The notes below the pieces were generated by a model. It did no database searches. It had not been told where the DNA came from and worked only from the letters and a program-made list of their open reading frames with translations. Source: Lepus europaeus (lineage: Eukaryota; Chordata; Mammalia; Lagomorpha; Leporidae). From it: 64,000 nt of DNA. Location: contig NW_026909196.1 in assembly GCF_033115175.1 (NCBI RefSeq), positions 7,998,001-8,062,000 on the forward strand, in the 5' to 3' direction. Each line of letters starts with the position of its first letter. Within the stretch, counting starts at the first letter, position 1. Both the position numbers and the translations under genes were made by a program. Below, piece by piece: positions 13,001 through 25,043 of this stretch.

Positions 13001-13832
13001 ACAGGCAGTCAAAACCAAAATTAACTACTGGGATTGCATCAAATTGAGAAGTTTCTGTACTTCAAAAGAAACAGTCAGGAAAGTGAAGCTGCAACCCACA
13101 GAATGGGAAAAATATTTGCAAACTATACTACAGATAAAGGGTTGATAACCAGAATCTACAAAGAAATCAAGAAAATCCACAACAACAAAACAAACAACCC
13201 ACTTAAGAGATGGGCCAAGGTCCTCAATAGACATTTTTAGAAAGAGGAAATCCAAATGACCAACAGACACAAGAAAAAATGTCCAGCATCCCTAGCAATC
13301 AGAGAAATGCAAATCAAGACCTCAATGAGGTTTCACCTCACCCCAGTTAAAATGGCTCACATTCAGAAATCCACCAACAATAGATGCTGGAGAGGAGGTG
13401 GGGAAAAATGGACAGTAACCCACTGTTGGTGGGAATGCAAACTGGTTAAGCCACTATGGAAGTCAGTCTGGAGGTTCCTCAGAAACCTGAACATAACCCT
13501 ACCATCCCACTCCAACCCAGCCATCCCACTCCTTGGAATTTACCCAAAGGAAATTAATTTGGCTAATAAAAAAAGCCATCTGCACATTAATGTTTATTGC
13601 AGCTCAATTCACAATAGCTAAGACCTGGAATCAACTCAAATGCCCATCATCAGTAGACTGGATAAAGAGATTATGGGACATGTACTCCATAGAATACTAT
13701 ACAGCAGTAGGAAACAATGAAACCCAGTCATTTGCAACAAGATGGAGGAATCTGGAAAACATCATGCTGAGTGAATTAAGCCAGTCCCAAAGAGACAAAT
13801 ATCATTTGTATTCCCTGATCGGCGACAACTGA
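10009..13832 (+). pseudogene. L1-A ORF2 (endonuclease / reverse transcriptase), broken
   Basis: ORF2p nicks target DNA and reverse-transcribes L1 RNA. It starts MAGQSYSFSIVTLNVNGLNC at 10009. The endonuclease part shows QETHL, GDFNTPLSEID and SDHKGMKLEI. An early TAG lies near 10096 and further breaks near 10500, 10754, 10890, 11100, 11740, 12395 and 12890. The reverse transcriptase has [14 protein letters not shown] (11410-11450) and the catalytic FADD at 12100-12111. The C-terminal region reaches YSIEYYTAVGNNETQSF and stops at 13830-13832. Total length matches an intact L1 ORF2, so the damage is mostly point changes and small indels. Confidence 0.93.
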
Positions 13833-15262
13833 GCACCAAAGGGGAAACCTGTTGAAGTGAAATGGACACTATAAGAAACAATGACCTGATCAGCTCTTGT
13901 CCTGACTCTAGATGTACAATGTAATACTTTATCCTTTTTAGTATTTGTTGTTGTTGTTGTTGTTCTAGTACTAGTGGTTGAACTCTGTAATTAACACACA
14001 ATTATTCTTAGGTGTTTAAATTTTCACTGAAAAGTGATCCCTGTTAAATATAAGAGTGGAAAAAGAGAGGGAGGAGATGTACAATTTGGGACATGCACAA
14101 TCAGTCTTGCCCCAAATGATGGAGTTAGAAATGTGCCAGGGGATTCCAATGCAGTCCCCTCAGGGTGGCATGTACTGATACCATCTCACTGGTCCAAGTT
14201 ATGGGTTTCAGTTCACAATTGATGGCTCTGATAGGTCTGGGAGTCAAAGGGATCACACAGGCAAGACAAGTGTCTGCTAATACTAACTGATAGAATCAAA
14301 AAGGGAGAGAAGGATCCAGCATGGGAAGTGGGATACACAGAAGACTCATAGAATGGCAGATGTCCTAAGCAGCACTCTGGCCTCAGAATCAGCCCTTAAG
14401 GCATTTGGATCTGGCTGAAGAGCCCATGAGAGTATTGTAGGCATGGAAAGCTAAGATACCATGGAAAAGAAAAAAAAAAGAAGACCTAAATGAAAGATCT
14501 CTGCGAGTGAGATCCCAGTGGAAAGAATGGGGCCATCAAAGATGGAGGTACCTTTCTCTGAAGGGAGGAGAGAACTTCCATTTTGACTATGACCCTGTCG
14601 GAATAAGATCAAAGTCAGAGAATTCTAAAGGCTTCCATAGCCTTGGCAACTCATGACTAGAGCCTAGGGAGATTACTGACGCCATAAACAAGAGTGCCAA
14701 ATTGTTAAGTCAGCAACAGGAGTCATTGTGTACTTACATCTCATATGGGAGCTGTCCTTAATGTGTTGTCTAATGTGCAGTGATGCTATAACTAGTACTG
14801 AAACAGTATTTTTACACTTTGTGTTTCTCTGTGGGTGCAAACTGATGAAATCTTTACTAATTATATACAGAATCGATCTTCTGTATATAAAGATAATTGG
14901 AAATGAGAAAAACAAACAAACAAACCTGGTGTTAAATTAGAAATGGCATAGAAAATTAATTAATTTAAAAATATTATGTAGGATCTCTGTCTTTAATGTG
15001 CTGTACACTGTTATTTAATGCTATAACTAGTACTCCAAGAGTATTTTTTTTCACTTTGTGTTGCTATATGGGGCAAACTGTTGAAATCTTTACTTCATAT
15101 ATACTAAACTGATCTTCTGTATATAAAGAGAATTGAAAATGAATCTTGATGTGAATGGAAGGGGAGAGGGAGCGGGAAAGGGGAGGGTTGCGGGTGGGAG
15201 GGAGGTTACTTTGGAAATTTATATTCATTAAATAAAAGTTTAATAAATGAAAAGAAAAAAAA
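13833..15262 (+). mobile_element. L1-A 3' UTR with a duplicated internal module
   Basis: Contains a (GTT)n run at about 13947-13964, then unique 3' UTR. A module of about 170-200 bp then occurs twice: about 14735-14905 and about 14985-15150. Shared landmarks are ATGCTATAACTAGTACT, CACTTTGTGT and ATCTTCTGTATATAAAGA. Between the copies lies a linker with GGCATAGAAAATTAATTAAT. The G-rich GGGGAGAGGGAGCGGGAAAG stretch follows, and the 3' end is AATAAAAGTTTAATAAATG. Confidence 0.85.
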
Positions 15263-15270
15263 TAACCTGA
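15255..15270. repeat. Right target-site duplication of L1-A
   Basis: AAAAAAAATAACCTGA, overlapping the A tail, pairs with 8151-8166 with two mismatches. Confidence 0.7.
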
Positions 15271-17979
15271 GTCTTGATGGACAGTATCCCTGGACAATAA
15301 GAAGTTTTGAAGATGACACAGCTGTGCACTTAACTCTAAGTCAGGCTCATACACTCAGAGAAGACCAGGGTGACAGGGACACTGGACACTGCAGCCTTCG
15401 TGCCAGGCCTAAATAAATGGGCAGAGCAGCAAAGAAACAGGCCCTTGAAGGGAAAAGACAGAATGTGGCACCAAGGTGGCAGCCTAGGGGCAGTGTGGGA
15501 TGCAGGGCTAAGGAAGTGCTAGGTGAGGGCTGAGCGACTTTCCCAGGAAGACCAGGCCTTGGGAAGCCCTGGGCTCCTCCATGTGTTTTGAGCAGGGGAA
15601 AACTCATCGCTGAGGAGCCATGTATCTGATCCCAGGCTGTGGATGGGTCTTAGGTTGTTGCTGCCATGGCCAGGGTGGAACGGGCAAGAGAGGCATATCC
15701 TGGAGCCTGAGGCAGGGAGGGGCTGTAGGGGCAGGCACATCTTCTGTTCTTCCTTGTTCACCTCCCGGGTCACAGCAGATGGCAGAGTTGGAAAGAACTG
15801 ATAGGTGGGGCCACCACCTAACACGGAGGGAAGAAGCCATTTCCCAGAGAGTCTTTGCTCTCCCGGGCTTCCTCAAACCCAGACCAGGTCATTAGGGGCT
15901 GTATAGCCAGCTGCCTTGTGATCCAGAGCAGGGGTTAATCCGGGCTACTTCTGTCCCCATCATCATGGGGCCATTGTCTCAACCTCACCCATGAGTGCTG
16001 CACTGAGGGCCACAAGAGTACATGAAGGGGTGTGGATTCCTGTCCTGCCAGGCTCACACACCTCATGTAACCTGTGTGCCTGCTAGTATGAGTGAGCTGC
16101 CCCATGGGGCTGGGCTCTCTGCATTCTTCCACTCTCACCACCAAAACAGCCCAGCAATGTATGGTGGGAAAATTGAGGGACACCTGGTGGCATCTCAGTG
16201 CAGCAGGCATGCCATGAGGTGATAGTGACAAAGACACGAACTAGTATTTTGTGCTTCAGACGAGGAGTTTCTAGTCCTGGGGGTCTTGGAGCATGTGCAT
16301 CTTGGGCACACAAGTGTAATGCAACAGAAGAACACGTGAGCATCCTAAAGCAGAAGAGAGCTCACCCTCCCCTGTGTGTGCAGTGAGGAGGCAGCCTGAG
16401 CTGGAGCCCATGAGTCTGGGCATAAGCTGCTGGGTCCCTAACTTCTGCTGAGCCAGTGGTGATCACAACAGGCCAAGGTGCTGGAAGGGCTGAGCTGCTG
16501 CTAAGAGTGACCCCTGCATCCCTCAGGAGTGGGTGTCCTTGCGATTGGCACTATGGGCAGCTGCAGGCTCCTGACCCACATGTGCTGTCCCTGTACTTTT
16601 TGTCAGCAGCAGCCGGTGTTACCAGCATGTGGACCAGGTGCCGGTGCAGAGGATTTCCCAGTGCTTTGTGCCTGAACCTCTTGTCAGTGGCCAGGACAGA
16701 GTCCTTGTTCCTGCTCTGGACAGTCTGGGTTCTGACAACTTAGACTCCTACACTGGTGGCAGTCAGCTGTGCTCCACTGCCCATTGGCAAGGATGACTGC
16801 CTGTGCCCGACACCTAAAGCACCATTGAGGAGTAGCAGGAACAGAGCAAGAAGGGACAGCTGGGTCAGCAATGCTGGTATGGGGCCTGTCAAAGGACAGG
16901 AGGTTGCACCCCCAGGCGTCCCAGTTCAAGTCATTGCAGGGGCGGCAGTGGAGTTGGGGACCTCAGGAAGATGGACAGGCAGGTAGGGGGTTCCCGGTGC
17001 CACCTTGTATTCAAATAAAGAGGCCTTCACAGCTGTTCTATAATAAAATTACATCGTAGGAAAAGGAGGAGGGACAGGAAGTACAGGTTTCCTGCGACTT
17101 TGGACCTTTCCAGTAAGTGGTAGAAGGCACCTGCACCACTGGTTCATGGCACCCCTCCAAGCCCTGCCATCTCTACCTGGGCCCCAGCCCCACTTCTGGT
17201 GCCCTTTAATGAAGCCAGGGCTGACTACCCTGACTGCTCCCACAGCAGAGCACTAATTGTGACTGGTTGGCAGGATTCTGTGATGTCACAGTCACTGAGG
17301 ACTGCACATCTGGGGTGTGGGGCAACCAGTGGCCAGTAGTGCATCTACTGCCAAACTGACTTGTTGTTGGTAGCATAGGCAAGAGGCATGCTTGGTAGAA
17401 GTGAACGGATTTGCAACAGAGGTCAGTGGGACTTATTCTCTGCTTGTGCTGTAATGTGGGGAAGGTTGTTCCCAAGAGGATGGCACTGGTTTCAACCAAC
17501 TGTTTTCCATGTGTGATGTCACTGAGCTCTCAGTGGTACCCCTGTATGCACAACATGTACAGTCATCTCAGTCCTCACCATCTGCTGGTCACGAGTTGTG
17601 AATGTGCCTTTGTGTGAGTCCATGTTGACAACAGGTCAAAGACTAGGTGTTCTGATTAGCTGTTATCTATGGTAGGGACAATGAGGCTGGATCTAAGAGC
17701 TCCAGAGATGTGGGAGCCACGAATGGGGCAGGCAGACCCCTGTGCTTGTGCTCCCTGGAGGAGCATCCTTCTTAAAAGCAGGGGAGGTGAGACAGGGATT
17801 ATCCCTGCCTCATCTTCCCTAGTCCTTGTGCTCTGTTTGAGTCATCCTCCTAGGACCTGGCCACCAGGTTCTCACCTGTCTGTGGGGCTGTCTCCCCCAC
17901 CCATGGGGAAGGATCTCGGGGGCAGCACTTCCTGTGGGCTCTCCTGTACTAAGGCACTATCATGTCTGTGTTTGACAGG
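15271..17979. other. GC-rich sequence upstream of the TBC exons, no gene recognised
   Basis: Clearly GC-richer and poorer in repeats than the flanks. Several short frames occur on both strands, but none has a recognisable domain. It is probably 5' flank or introns of the TBC-domain gene remnant; a first exon may be hidden here. Confidence 0.4.
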
Positions 17980-17983
17980 AAGG

Positions 17984-18059
17984 ATGTGAATGCCCTGAGG
18001 ATCCAGAGGGCCCAGAATTAGCACTGATCATCGTCCAGTATGAGCAGGGTGCTGGGAAA
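17984..18059 (+). pseudogene. Possible TBC gene exon, N-terminal
   Basis: After an acceptor-like TGTTTGACAG, one frame reads PEDPEGPELALIIVQYEQGA, resembling the DII-x-KYEKG segment near the start of TBC1D3-type proteins. The donor is not clear. The assignment rests on about ten residues. Confidence 0.45.
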
Positions 18060-18208
18060 AGGCAGGTCTCTGCCTTGGGTGTTGTGCTTGTGAGAGCAGG
18101 ACCCATCCCTCCCTGGAAACTAAGAGGAGGGAGGGTGGCTCAGCTCTCCCAGTGACTGAGCACCCTGGGCTTCTCACATGGGTCCCCTGGTGGCTCAGGG
18201 ATGCATAG

Positions 18209-18300
18209 AAGCAGCACTGTTTGAACCTGAAGAAGAGGACAATGAGAGCTGTTGCCTCGTCCCAGACAGGCTTGGATTCCTGCAGTGAGTCCTCCACATC
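18209..18300 (+). pseudogene. Possible TBC gene exon with a stop
   Basis: One frame reads EEEDNESCCLVPDRLGFLQ and then meets TGA. It resembles the DRFGFLHEEELP segment that precedes the TBC domain in this family. Boundaries are approximate. Confidence 0.4.
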
Positions 18301-18965
18301 CCAGCTCACCCAAGGGCAGAGATTGGTTTTAGAAACCCTCACCATGAGGCAGCACACCTGTCCCCAGGTCCTGCCCTGAGCCAAGCAGCTTTCACAAGTA
18401 AGGTAAGCATTTGCTAGAACTGAATGACCCAGCGAGTGACTTAGGACAACAAGCAAGGATGGAGTTGGATGTGGGGCTGGCACTGGGCATTCATTCTGAG
18501 GCCTGTTTCTGCTAAGTAGAGGAGGCAGTCTGAGAGTCTGGCCCTGCTCCAGGGGATACAACCTGGACAGAGCTGTGTCCACAGGGTCAGAGCACCAGCC
18601 TGGCAGGTGAGCCATTGTCCAGCAGGTGTGTGAATCTCAATGGCTGTGGTAAAGGCTTATTGAGGCTGGGCCTGAGGGACAGCCAGGGGTGTGGCCCCTG
18701 GGGTTATGATCCCACAGTACAGACTAGGGTAGGGTGGATTGTAGCTATGGGCCCTCCCCCTAGGTCATTGCAGGGTGGAGTGGGACCTGGGGGCAGAGGC
18801 CAGGCTTGAAGACTGTTCCCACAGTGGTCTAGAACAGCAGATATGCCCTATGGTTGGAAGGTGGGCTTCAGTGACCAGGAAAGAAGAAGCTCCGGACTGT
18901 CTCTGGTCATGTCTCAGCAGTATGCCTTAGAACTGGGATTAGGGGGTTCTGGCTCCACATTGTGA

Positions 18966-19030
18966 CAGAACCGGGAGATAAAGAAGGGACCGACTGATGA
19001 AGAGATGGCCACGATCTCGGCTGACAGAGG
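18966..19030 (+). pseudogene. Possible TBC gene exon (pre-TBC helix)
   Basis: After CACATTGTGACAG, one frame gives NREIKKGPTDEEMATIS, weakly like the RRE-x-x-KRTTKWLKML segment. No strong donor is seen. This is the least certain exon. Confidence 0.3.
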
Positions 19031-20011
19031 GGTGAGGTGGGGAGCAGGCACCTCAGGAGGCTGTGCACAGGGGAAGAGGGTGGGTGAGGGGGAATTCTGG
19101 GGCAAGGGTGTTGGTCCCAGATGCCATGAACCAGAGTGCAAGCTCACAGAACTAAGCAGCCCTCAGGCAGGCCAGCCAGGCTCAGTTAATTCCAGGGTGA
19201 CCTTTTTGGAGAGCTGATGTCAGAAGACAGCTTCCTCACCCCTGGGCAGCCTGTCTCTTCTCAGGAGAGCAACCGCACAGTAGCTGCTACACACCCAGGA
19301 AGATGTGCCTATGACAGGCCTGGAGACCCCTACTGACAGGAAAGTCATGTGCCTGGCCCTGGGCTCCCTGTGCTCAATGTCACCAGCCCCTTCTAGGTGT
19401 CTGCTGGCTTGATGGCCACAGCCTCCTTTCCCTTCTCAATCCCCTGGGCTGAGATGATCTTGTTGGTTTTACCCACTAGGGAGGTAGAAATATCTGATCT
19501 TGTCACCTGTCCTCAAGTCTACTGCCCTTGCTTTCCAGTGAGCAAAAGCTGCCTGGGACAGCACCCAGGAGGCAAACGTAAGACCAAATGCTTTCTGTGG
19601 GACAGTCATCCTGGAAGCAGAGCTGGGCAGGGGGAACGTGGGTCTCAGCAGTTGTTACATGAAGAGACATAAGATCCTGTACATGCAGAATTTACACAGC
19701 CCCTGCTGAAATCTTAACACACTCATCTGTCCCTAAACTGAGCCACAGCTCTGGGTTCTCTGCCTGTTGACTACCATAACCAATTAACATGATTGGGATT
19801 GCCTGACTGTAGCTCAGGGGCTCTGCCCTGAGGACAAGGTGTGCTTGGGTCAGAGGTCAGGGCACTGCTGTACTCCCAGAAGATCTGGGGCTCATGGCTT
19901 GTGCCTTTTCCAGTTCCTTCCATTTGAGTGCCCACACATTCCTGAGCTTCATCCAAAGGCCACTCTCAGAGGCCTGCACCTGAAATCACACTATTTTCTT
20001 TCCTTTTCCAG

Positions 20012-20043
20012 TGTAAACGTTATGAGTTCTACAGACTCCAAAA
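20012..20043 (+). pseudogene. TBC exon: WEKY-like segment
   Basis: The acceptor TTTCCTTTTCCAG and donor GTAGGT bound 32 bp reading CKRYEFYRLQ. It ends two bases into a codon that the exon at 20516 completes. The family motif here is W-E-(K/R)-Y, so Trp has become Cys. Confidence 0.65.
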
Positions 20044-20515
20044 GTAGGTGAAAATGCTGAAAAATTATAGCAAATATTGCAGCAGTGAGAAGGTACCATG
20101 GAGATGAAGGCCCCTTGGGACCACTGTGAGCAGAGTTGAGATGACTGGTGCTATTGCCGTGCTAGGCACCTCCTGCATCTCAGATGCCCAGAGGAAACTA
20201 TCCAGCCCCTAAGTACACAGGTCATCCACACCCCTTTCCCATACGTGAAGGACATGGTAAAAAATCTGATGTCACTGCTGAAGACAGTTCTAGATGCAGG
20301 GCCTGGTGCCTGGTATGGAGCAGTCAGTGCACCGCAGAGCCTGTGCCTCTGAGACTTCAGCCCTCTTGTTACTATAGGTCTCACAGATCCCCTGGCTGCT
20401 AAGACAGCATGGAGCTCCTGGCTTCCCACTCCTAATGCCACATCCTGTACAGCCTCCTCAGAGAGGGCATGTCACCACCCACCAGAGGTTCCTCTTTCCT
20501 CTACTTTCATCATAG

Positions 20516-20612
20516 ATTCTACAAAGGAATCCCTGCCCAGGCTGGAGGGAAGGTGTGGGTCCTGATTTTGGATGTGCACAACAACAAGGCCCAGAATTTG
20601 GGCAAATACATG
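20516..20612 (+). pseudogene. TBC exon: YKGIP block
   Basis: The acceptor CTACTTTCATCATAG and donor GTATGG bound 97 bp with an open frame, FYKGIPAQAGGKVWVLILDV followed by an NLGKYM end. It matches the first TBC block ([20 protein letters not shown] in USP6NL). The conserved R of the R-G-x-x-W motif is replaced by G. It ends in phase 0. Confidence 0.88.
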
Positions 20613-21748
20613 GTATGGCTCTGACTCACCTTAGGGAGCCCAGTCTGCTCAGGCCTTGTCGGGAGTCTGTGTCTCCCATGGTGGTGGTGGGGGTCTCTCA
20701 TTAAGATCTTGGAGGCCTTCTCCCCATCCTGCCTACCTCTCCCTGGACACTCCTCAAGGTCTCTTCCATGTCGCCCCAGACCCAGCTGGGCCTGGACATC
20801 TGTGCTTCCTGTCTTTCTCCCTATTTGGCTTACCAGGGCAGCTTGGTGCAAGGCGGGCTGGGAGAAATTGCTAGGTTCATGATGGGCAATGGTCTCTTGG
20901 CAGGAGATCACAGTAGTGTGTGCTATAGACCCTCCCCATACTCTGTGCTAAGAAGGTCTGCACACACCTGGCCTGCCCTCCCCTAGGTCTGCTCTCACCT
21001 GGGCCTGCCCATATCTGGCCCTGCCTTCATGTGGGCCTTGCCATTGCTATTGCCAGGAGTGGCTGGTCCAATTGTCAGACTCAGTTCTCAGCTGCTGCTG
21101 GGATTTGTGGGTGCTAAGGCCTGAGTGAGCAGAGGGTTGGCAACTGCAGCTGGCTCTCATATTCACTGGCTACCATCAGGTAGCAGGGCACAACTGGCAT
21201 GGCCAACTGCGCCCTCCACCAAATCTCAAGTTTGGTGCTGGCCCTGGAGGCTGGACCTGGAGATAGTCATTGCCCAGGATCAGCTCAAAGACAAGGGCAG
21301 CTTCTTATGTCTTGATGGGCCCCTCCAGCAGGGGCAGCATTGAGGAGTGTCAGGGCGTGACTTACTCCTGTAGGGCAGGGCCTGGGGTGCCCATGAGGAA
21401 GATCTGAGGCCTGATTGGGTCCAGGCTGAGTCTGTGCAGGGAAGTATAGTATGCAGGCAGGGGGTAGTGCACAGGGCACTTACAGAGCCCCTGAATGATG
21501 CTGACCACAGGGGGTCCTCAGTGGTCTTCTCCGCCGTGATGCTGGCACATTGTGGGGGGGGGTGGTTTGTAGGCACTAAGGTGAGTGAGGACCCATGAAC
21601 CTCTCTCCTCTTGAGACCCTGAAGGGAATGACCTTCCTGCAGAGATCTCTCTCACCAGGAAGAGCTGATGTGGATTTGGGATACATGTGTGGCAGAAGGG
21701 GTTTTATAGTTTTAAAGGTGGTTCCTCCCTCTTGGACCTGCCCTGCAG

Positions 21749-21863
21749 GAGATGAAGGAGCAGGCCAGGCTGTGATCAAACCAGATCCAGAAGACTGACT
21801 TGGCCATGACATCGACATTTAGAAATTACCTGATGTTCAAAAAAGATATGGAATCAAGTGATG
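21749..21863 (+). pseudogene. TBC exon: arginine-finger region, stop and frameshift
   Basis: The acceptor GACCTGCCCTGCAG and donor GTATGA are intact. It reads EMKEQARL, then TGA at 21773-21775, then QIQKTDLAMTSTFRNYLMF. The I-x-x-D-x-x-R arginine-finger motif reads T-D-L-A-M-T-S, so the catalytic Arg is gone. Near 21840 the frame slips: the RYGIK motif is visible only in another frame, and the next exon follows that shifted frame. Confidence 0.85.
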
Positions 21864-23175
21864 GTATGAGTTGGAAGGGCCCCAGAGGATGGGGAGGAGC
21901 AAGAGTCCTGGGGTACATGGGGTTCCTGGGAGAGACTTGGTTACAACCCTAAGCGCAGTTCATTTAAGACAGAAAATAATGGATCCATGGGCCTCTTTTT
22001 TATTATGTATTCTTTACAAAAGACACTTTGGAGAGAATGAAATGAAAAGAAACACAATGAGAGACAATATTAAAAATGATATCTAATAAAAAGTTATATT
22101 TCTAGAATATACAAAGAATCCTCAAACTCAATAACAAGAAAGCAGTGGACAGCCTCCCAGCGCCCTAGGGATACAGGCTCAGGAGGGACACTTCGTGAAA
22201 GCACACACAATTCATCCAATCGACATATGAACACACGCTTAGTACCTAAATCACAATCGGTACCAGTACACAGCTATTAGAAGCGATGAAATGTAACCAC
22301 TGAGGATACCGGGTGCTCTTGGGAATGTGTGGTGAGCACTACTCTGGTTCATTGCTAGGAGCAGCACACAATGGTCCAGGCACTCAGCAGCACAGCAGGG
22401 CGGTTTCTCACAGATAAACACAAGCCTTCCACATTAACCCACAACACACATGTACATTTACCTGACCATTAGAAAACAGGTGCACAGAAAACCCTCATGC
22501 AAGAATCAGTGTTGTACTCACAATCAGTGCTCACAATCACAAAACACGGGAAGCATCCTGGATGATGTTCAGCAGGAAATTGTTAAGTAATCTCTGTTAC
22601 ATCTAAATCTTAGAATAGCATTCAGGACAAGGCACAGGGCTCTGGGCCAACCTGAATGAATCTCAAGTACATCCTGCTAGGAGAGAAGTGTCCCTCAAAG
22701 TCTACACAGCCTGCAATCCACCCATAGGACATCTGCAAGGAGCCAAGCCCAGGGCAGAGAACAAGGCATTGGTGGCCACAGGCTTGTAGGATGTGCAGAA
22801 TTTGGCCACAGAGGGCCCAGAGGAACTGGTAGGCCAGATGAACTTCTCTCTGCATGACTGAACTGGCTCTTGGAAGGCTAACTCTCCATGGCACTGAGAC
22901 CCGTGGAACCCTGACACTCCCACAACAGGACACTCCCCTGTGCACCTAAAGGAAATGAAATTTCATGCAACTGCACCCCTGAGATTTGTGCGTGTCATTG
23001 TAGACAGCTCTCACCTAAGCAGTAGACTAACATGCAGGTGCCTTGAGGACATCATTGCTTATTTGTCAGAGAATTTCATGGACCCTGCATGTTGCTATCA
23101 GATCTTTTAGGCAGAGCTTCACTGAGAGCTTCAGCAGGAAAGCAAGAAGCATAACCTTTATCTTCTCTCTTCCAG

Positions 23176-23224
23176 GCGATGGACTTTGTTTGAAATTCTA
23201 ATGGCCTTCTCTGTGTACAACACT
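23176..23224 (+). pseudogene. TBC exon: LFxVLAAYSVYNT block
   Basis: The acceptor TCTCTCTTCCAG and donor GTCAGT bound 49 bp. One base completes the previous codon, then RWTLFEILMAFSVYNT reads open. This matches SLFHVLAAYSIYNT of USP6NL. Confidence 0.83.
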
Positions 23225-24188
23225 GTCAGTATTCCAGGATAATAATCCCAGGTCCTTTCCCAGGCTGAGTACCCAGGATGTCCCTTTTGAGAGAGTTCCC
23301 AGCCTGTGTTGAAGGTGCTTCTCCCAACCAAAACTCAGAGTCAGAAGCCCTAATGACTTCCTTGGACTCAACCTCAAGTTCTGGGAAGAGAGTGAAATCT
23401 GTGCTAGTCTCCAAACCTAGGAGCTTAGCAGCATTGGGATGCTCCTTGAAGTACAGGCATTCCACAAATGGAAGGATGAGATGTACAATTTGCTGTAGTC
23501 ATCAAAGTTGAGTCTGGGTCCTGCTGATGCCATTGCACCCATCAGACATGTGGCAGGTGCCAAGGGCTTGAATACCACTCCACATAGTACCACTGCCATG
23601 CTGACCCACTCAGACCTTTCCAATGAGGGGAGCAGGTCCAGAACACCATGGGTGACCCCAGCAAGGCCTGTGTACCCCATCCTTCTGACCTGCCTCTGTC
23701 AACCTTGCCTGGTGTCCTGGGGGATGGCACTCAGAAAGCCCAGGACTGTATACATAACAGACTCATGGCTCCCTGAACAGGCCCTTGGTAGCACTTCCTG
23801 AGTTACTTTCTCCTCACATGAGACCACCAGGACATCATCTGTAGAGCACAGGGATCCAGGGGCTGCCATGGGAATGGAACCTGGATTTCCATAGCAGACT
23901 TACCCATGCTGACATCTTGGGGGTGCATAAGTGTCCTTGCCTCTGGTCTTCCCCTTGCAATCTCTAAGCTTAGACCCTGTAGGATTCTCTCCAAGAATTT
24001 TGTTAACTGGTATGGGCTCCAATTCTTGAAGTCCTGATACCCAAGGCATCAGTGAGGCACAGTGTCTGCATTCTCAGTATTAATGGACACTTCAGGCTGT
24101 GACAAGTCCTGCCAGAGAGCCTGGACATCCCCCGTGTGATCATCCTAGGTAGGCAGACATCACTAAAAGGTATTCTAGGTTCTTGCAG

Positions 24189-24309
24189 GTGGTGGACTAT
24201 AGCCATGGCCTGAGCCATGTTGTGGCCCTATTGTTGATGTGGCTGAATGCAGAAGAGGCTTTTTGGGCCCTGGTCCAGCTTATGGAGAATCACAAGCATG
24301 CAATGCATG
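24189..24309 (+). pseudogene. TBC exon: glutamine-finger region
   Basis: The acceptor GGTTCTTGCAG and donor GTAGGT bound 121 bp, fully open. It reads VVDYSHGLSHVVALLLMWLN, then AEEAFWALVQLMENHKHAMH. It is the best-preserved exon and aligns along its length with [20 protein letters not shown] and EEDAFWALVKL of USP6NL. The Y-x-Q catalytic motif reads Y-S-H. Confidence 0.92.
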
Positions 24310-24950
24310 GTAGGTGGGTGGTAGTGGTGGGTCAAGTGCATATAAGTCCACAGGTGGCCACGAAGCCAAGTGACTGGGCTTTGTCCATCATTTGTTCCAG
24401 TAGGATAATCTCTCTTTGGGAGGGTTCCCTAGAAGGAATGGCTGACAGATACCTCCTATACCGAGCCATACTCCTAATATTCCTATCATCCAAAGACCCC
24501 ACATTCTGTATGTGGAAAACTACAGGCCAATGGGTCCTGTCCTTGTCTGGTTACTGATGTCCCTACTGGCCCTTCTGCCTCATTTCTCTCTACCTAGACT
24601 ACCACCTACAAAGCCACTCCCAAGGAACTTCCTGAAGGCTACACCCCCCTGTCCAGTCACACCCTCCTTACAACAGAGTGTTGGAATGGCCATGAGGCAC
24701 CCAGTCTGGCTGTAGTCACCCCAGCAGTCACGAGGGGGCAGCCTGGACTGGACTGGACCCCATATATTATCCCACCTGTACCCAGCTTCAAATGTGGCCC
24801 CTCTGCCATGACCAGGTATATTCCCACATGCCCTTGTTAGTATCTCCCCTGACCTGAATTCTTGGGAAGACTCTGCACTATGCATTTGGTTCTCTAGCCT
24901 CCCTGGAAGAGGCTCTGATGTGAGTAGGGGAGGGAGCTGATATTCCTCAG

Positions 24951-25043
24951 GTTTATACAAACTGGGTTCACCAAAACTGGAGAGATTACAGAAACATGTA
25001 AAATATCGTACACTATGCATTCCCCTCACTAGAGAAACATTTG
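24951..25043 (+). pseudogene. TBC exon: FPKLxRxQEHH block, frameshifted
   Basis: The acceptor GATATTCCTCAG and donor GTAAGT bound 93 bp. The incoming frame reads LYKLGSPKLERLQKH, like VQGFPKLLRFQEHH. The second half matches only in a different frame (AFPSLEKHL, like KFLSKLKQHL), and that frame is the one the next exon uses. A single-frame indel therefore lies at about 24995-25015. Confidence 0.8.

Larger units (their letters stand above)
8167..15262 (+). mobile_element. L1-A: near full-length LINE-1, decayed
   Basis: About 7.1 kb on plus. The 5' end GGGGCGGAGCCAAGATGGCG is the typical L1 start and contains a YY1-type AAGATGGC site. A 5' UTR, ORF1, ORF2 and a 3' UTR of about 1.4 kb follow, ending in AATAAAAGTTTAATAAATG plus an A-rich tail. 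Both ORFs carry several stops and frameshifts, so it cannot move by itself. The two mismatches in its TSD and its many lesions make it older than L1-B. Confidence 0.95.

Noticed and set aside
13257..13621. Separate small gene of about 120 codons
   Set aside because: It is the C-terminal part of the L1-A ORF2.
15271..17979. Several short open frames upstream of the TBC remnant
   Set aside because: None has a recognisable domain, and they occur on both strands as expected for GC-rich non-coding DNA.
18028..18615. Minus-strand open frame of 195 codons
   Set aside because: No recognisable domain, and it overlaps likely TBC exon remnants on +. Probably chance.
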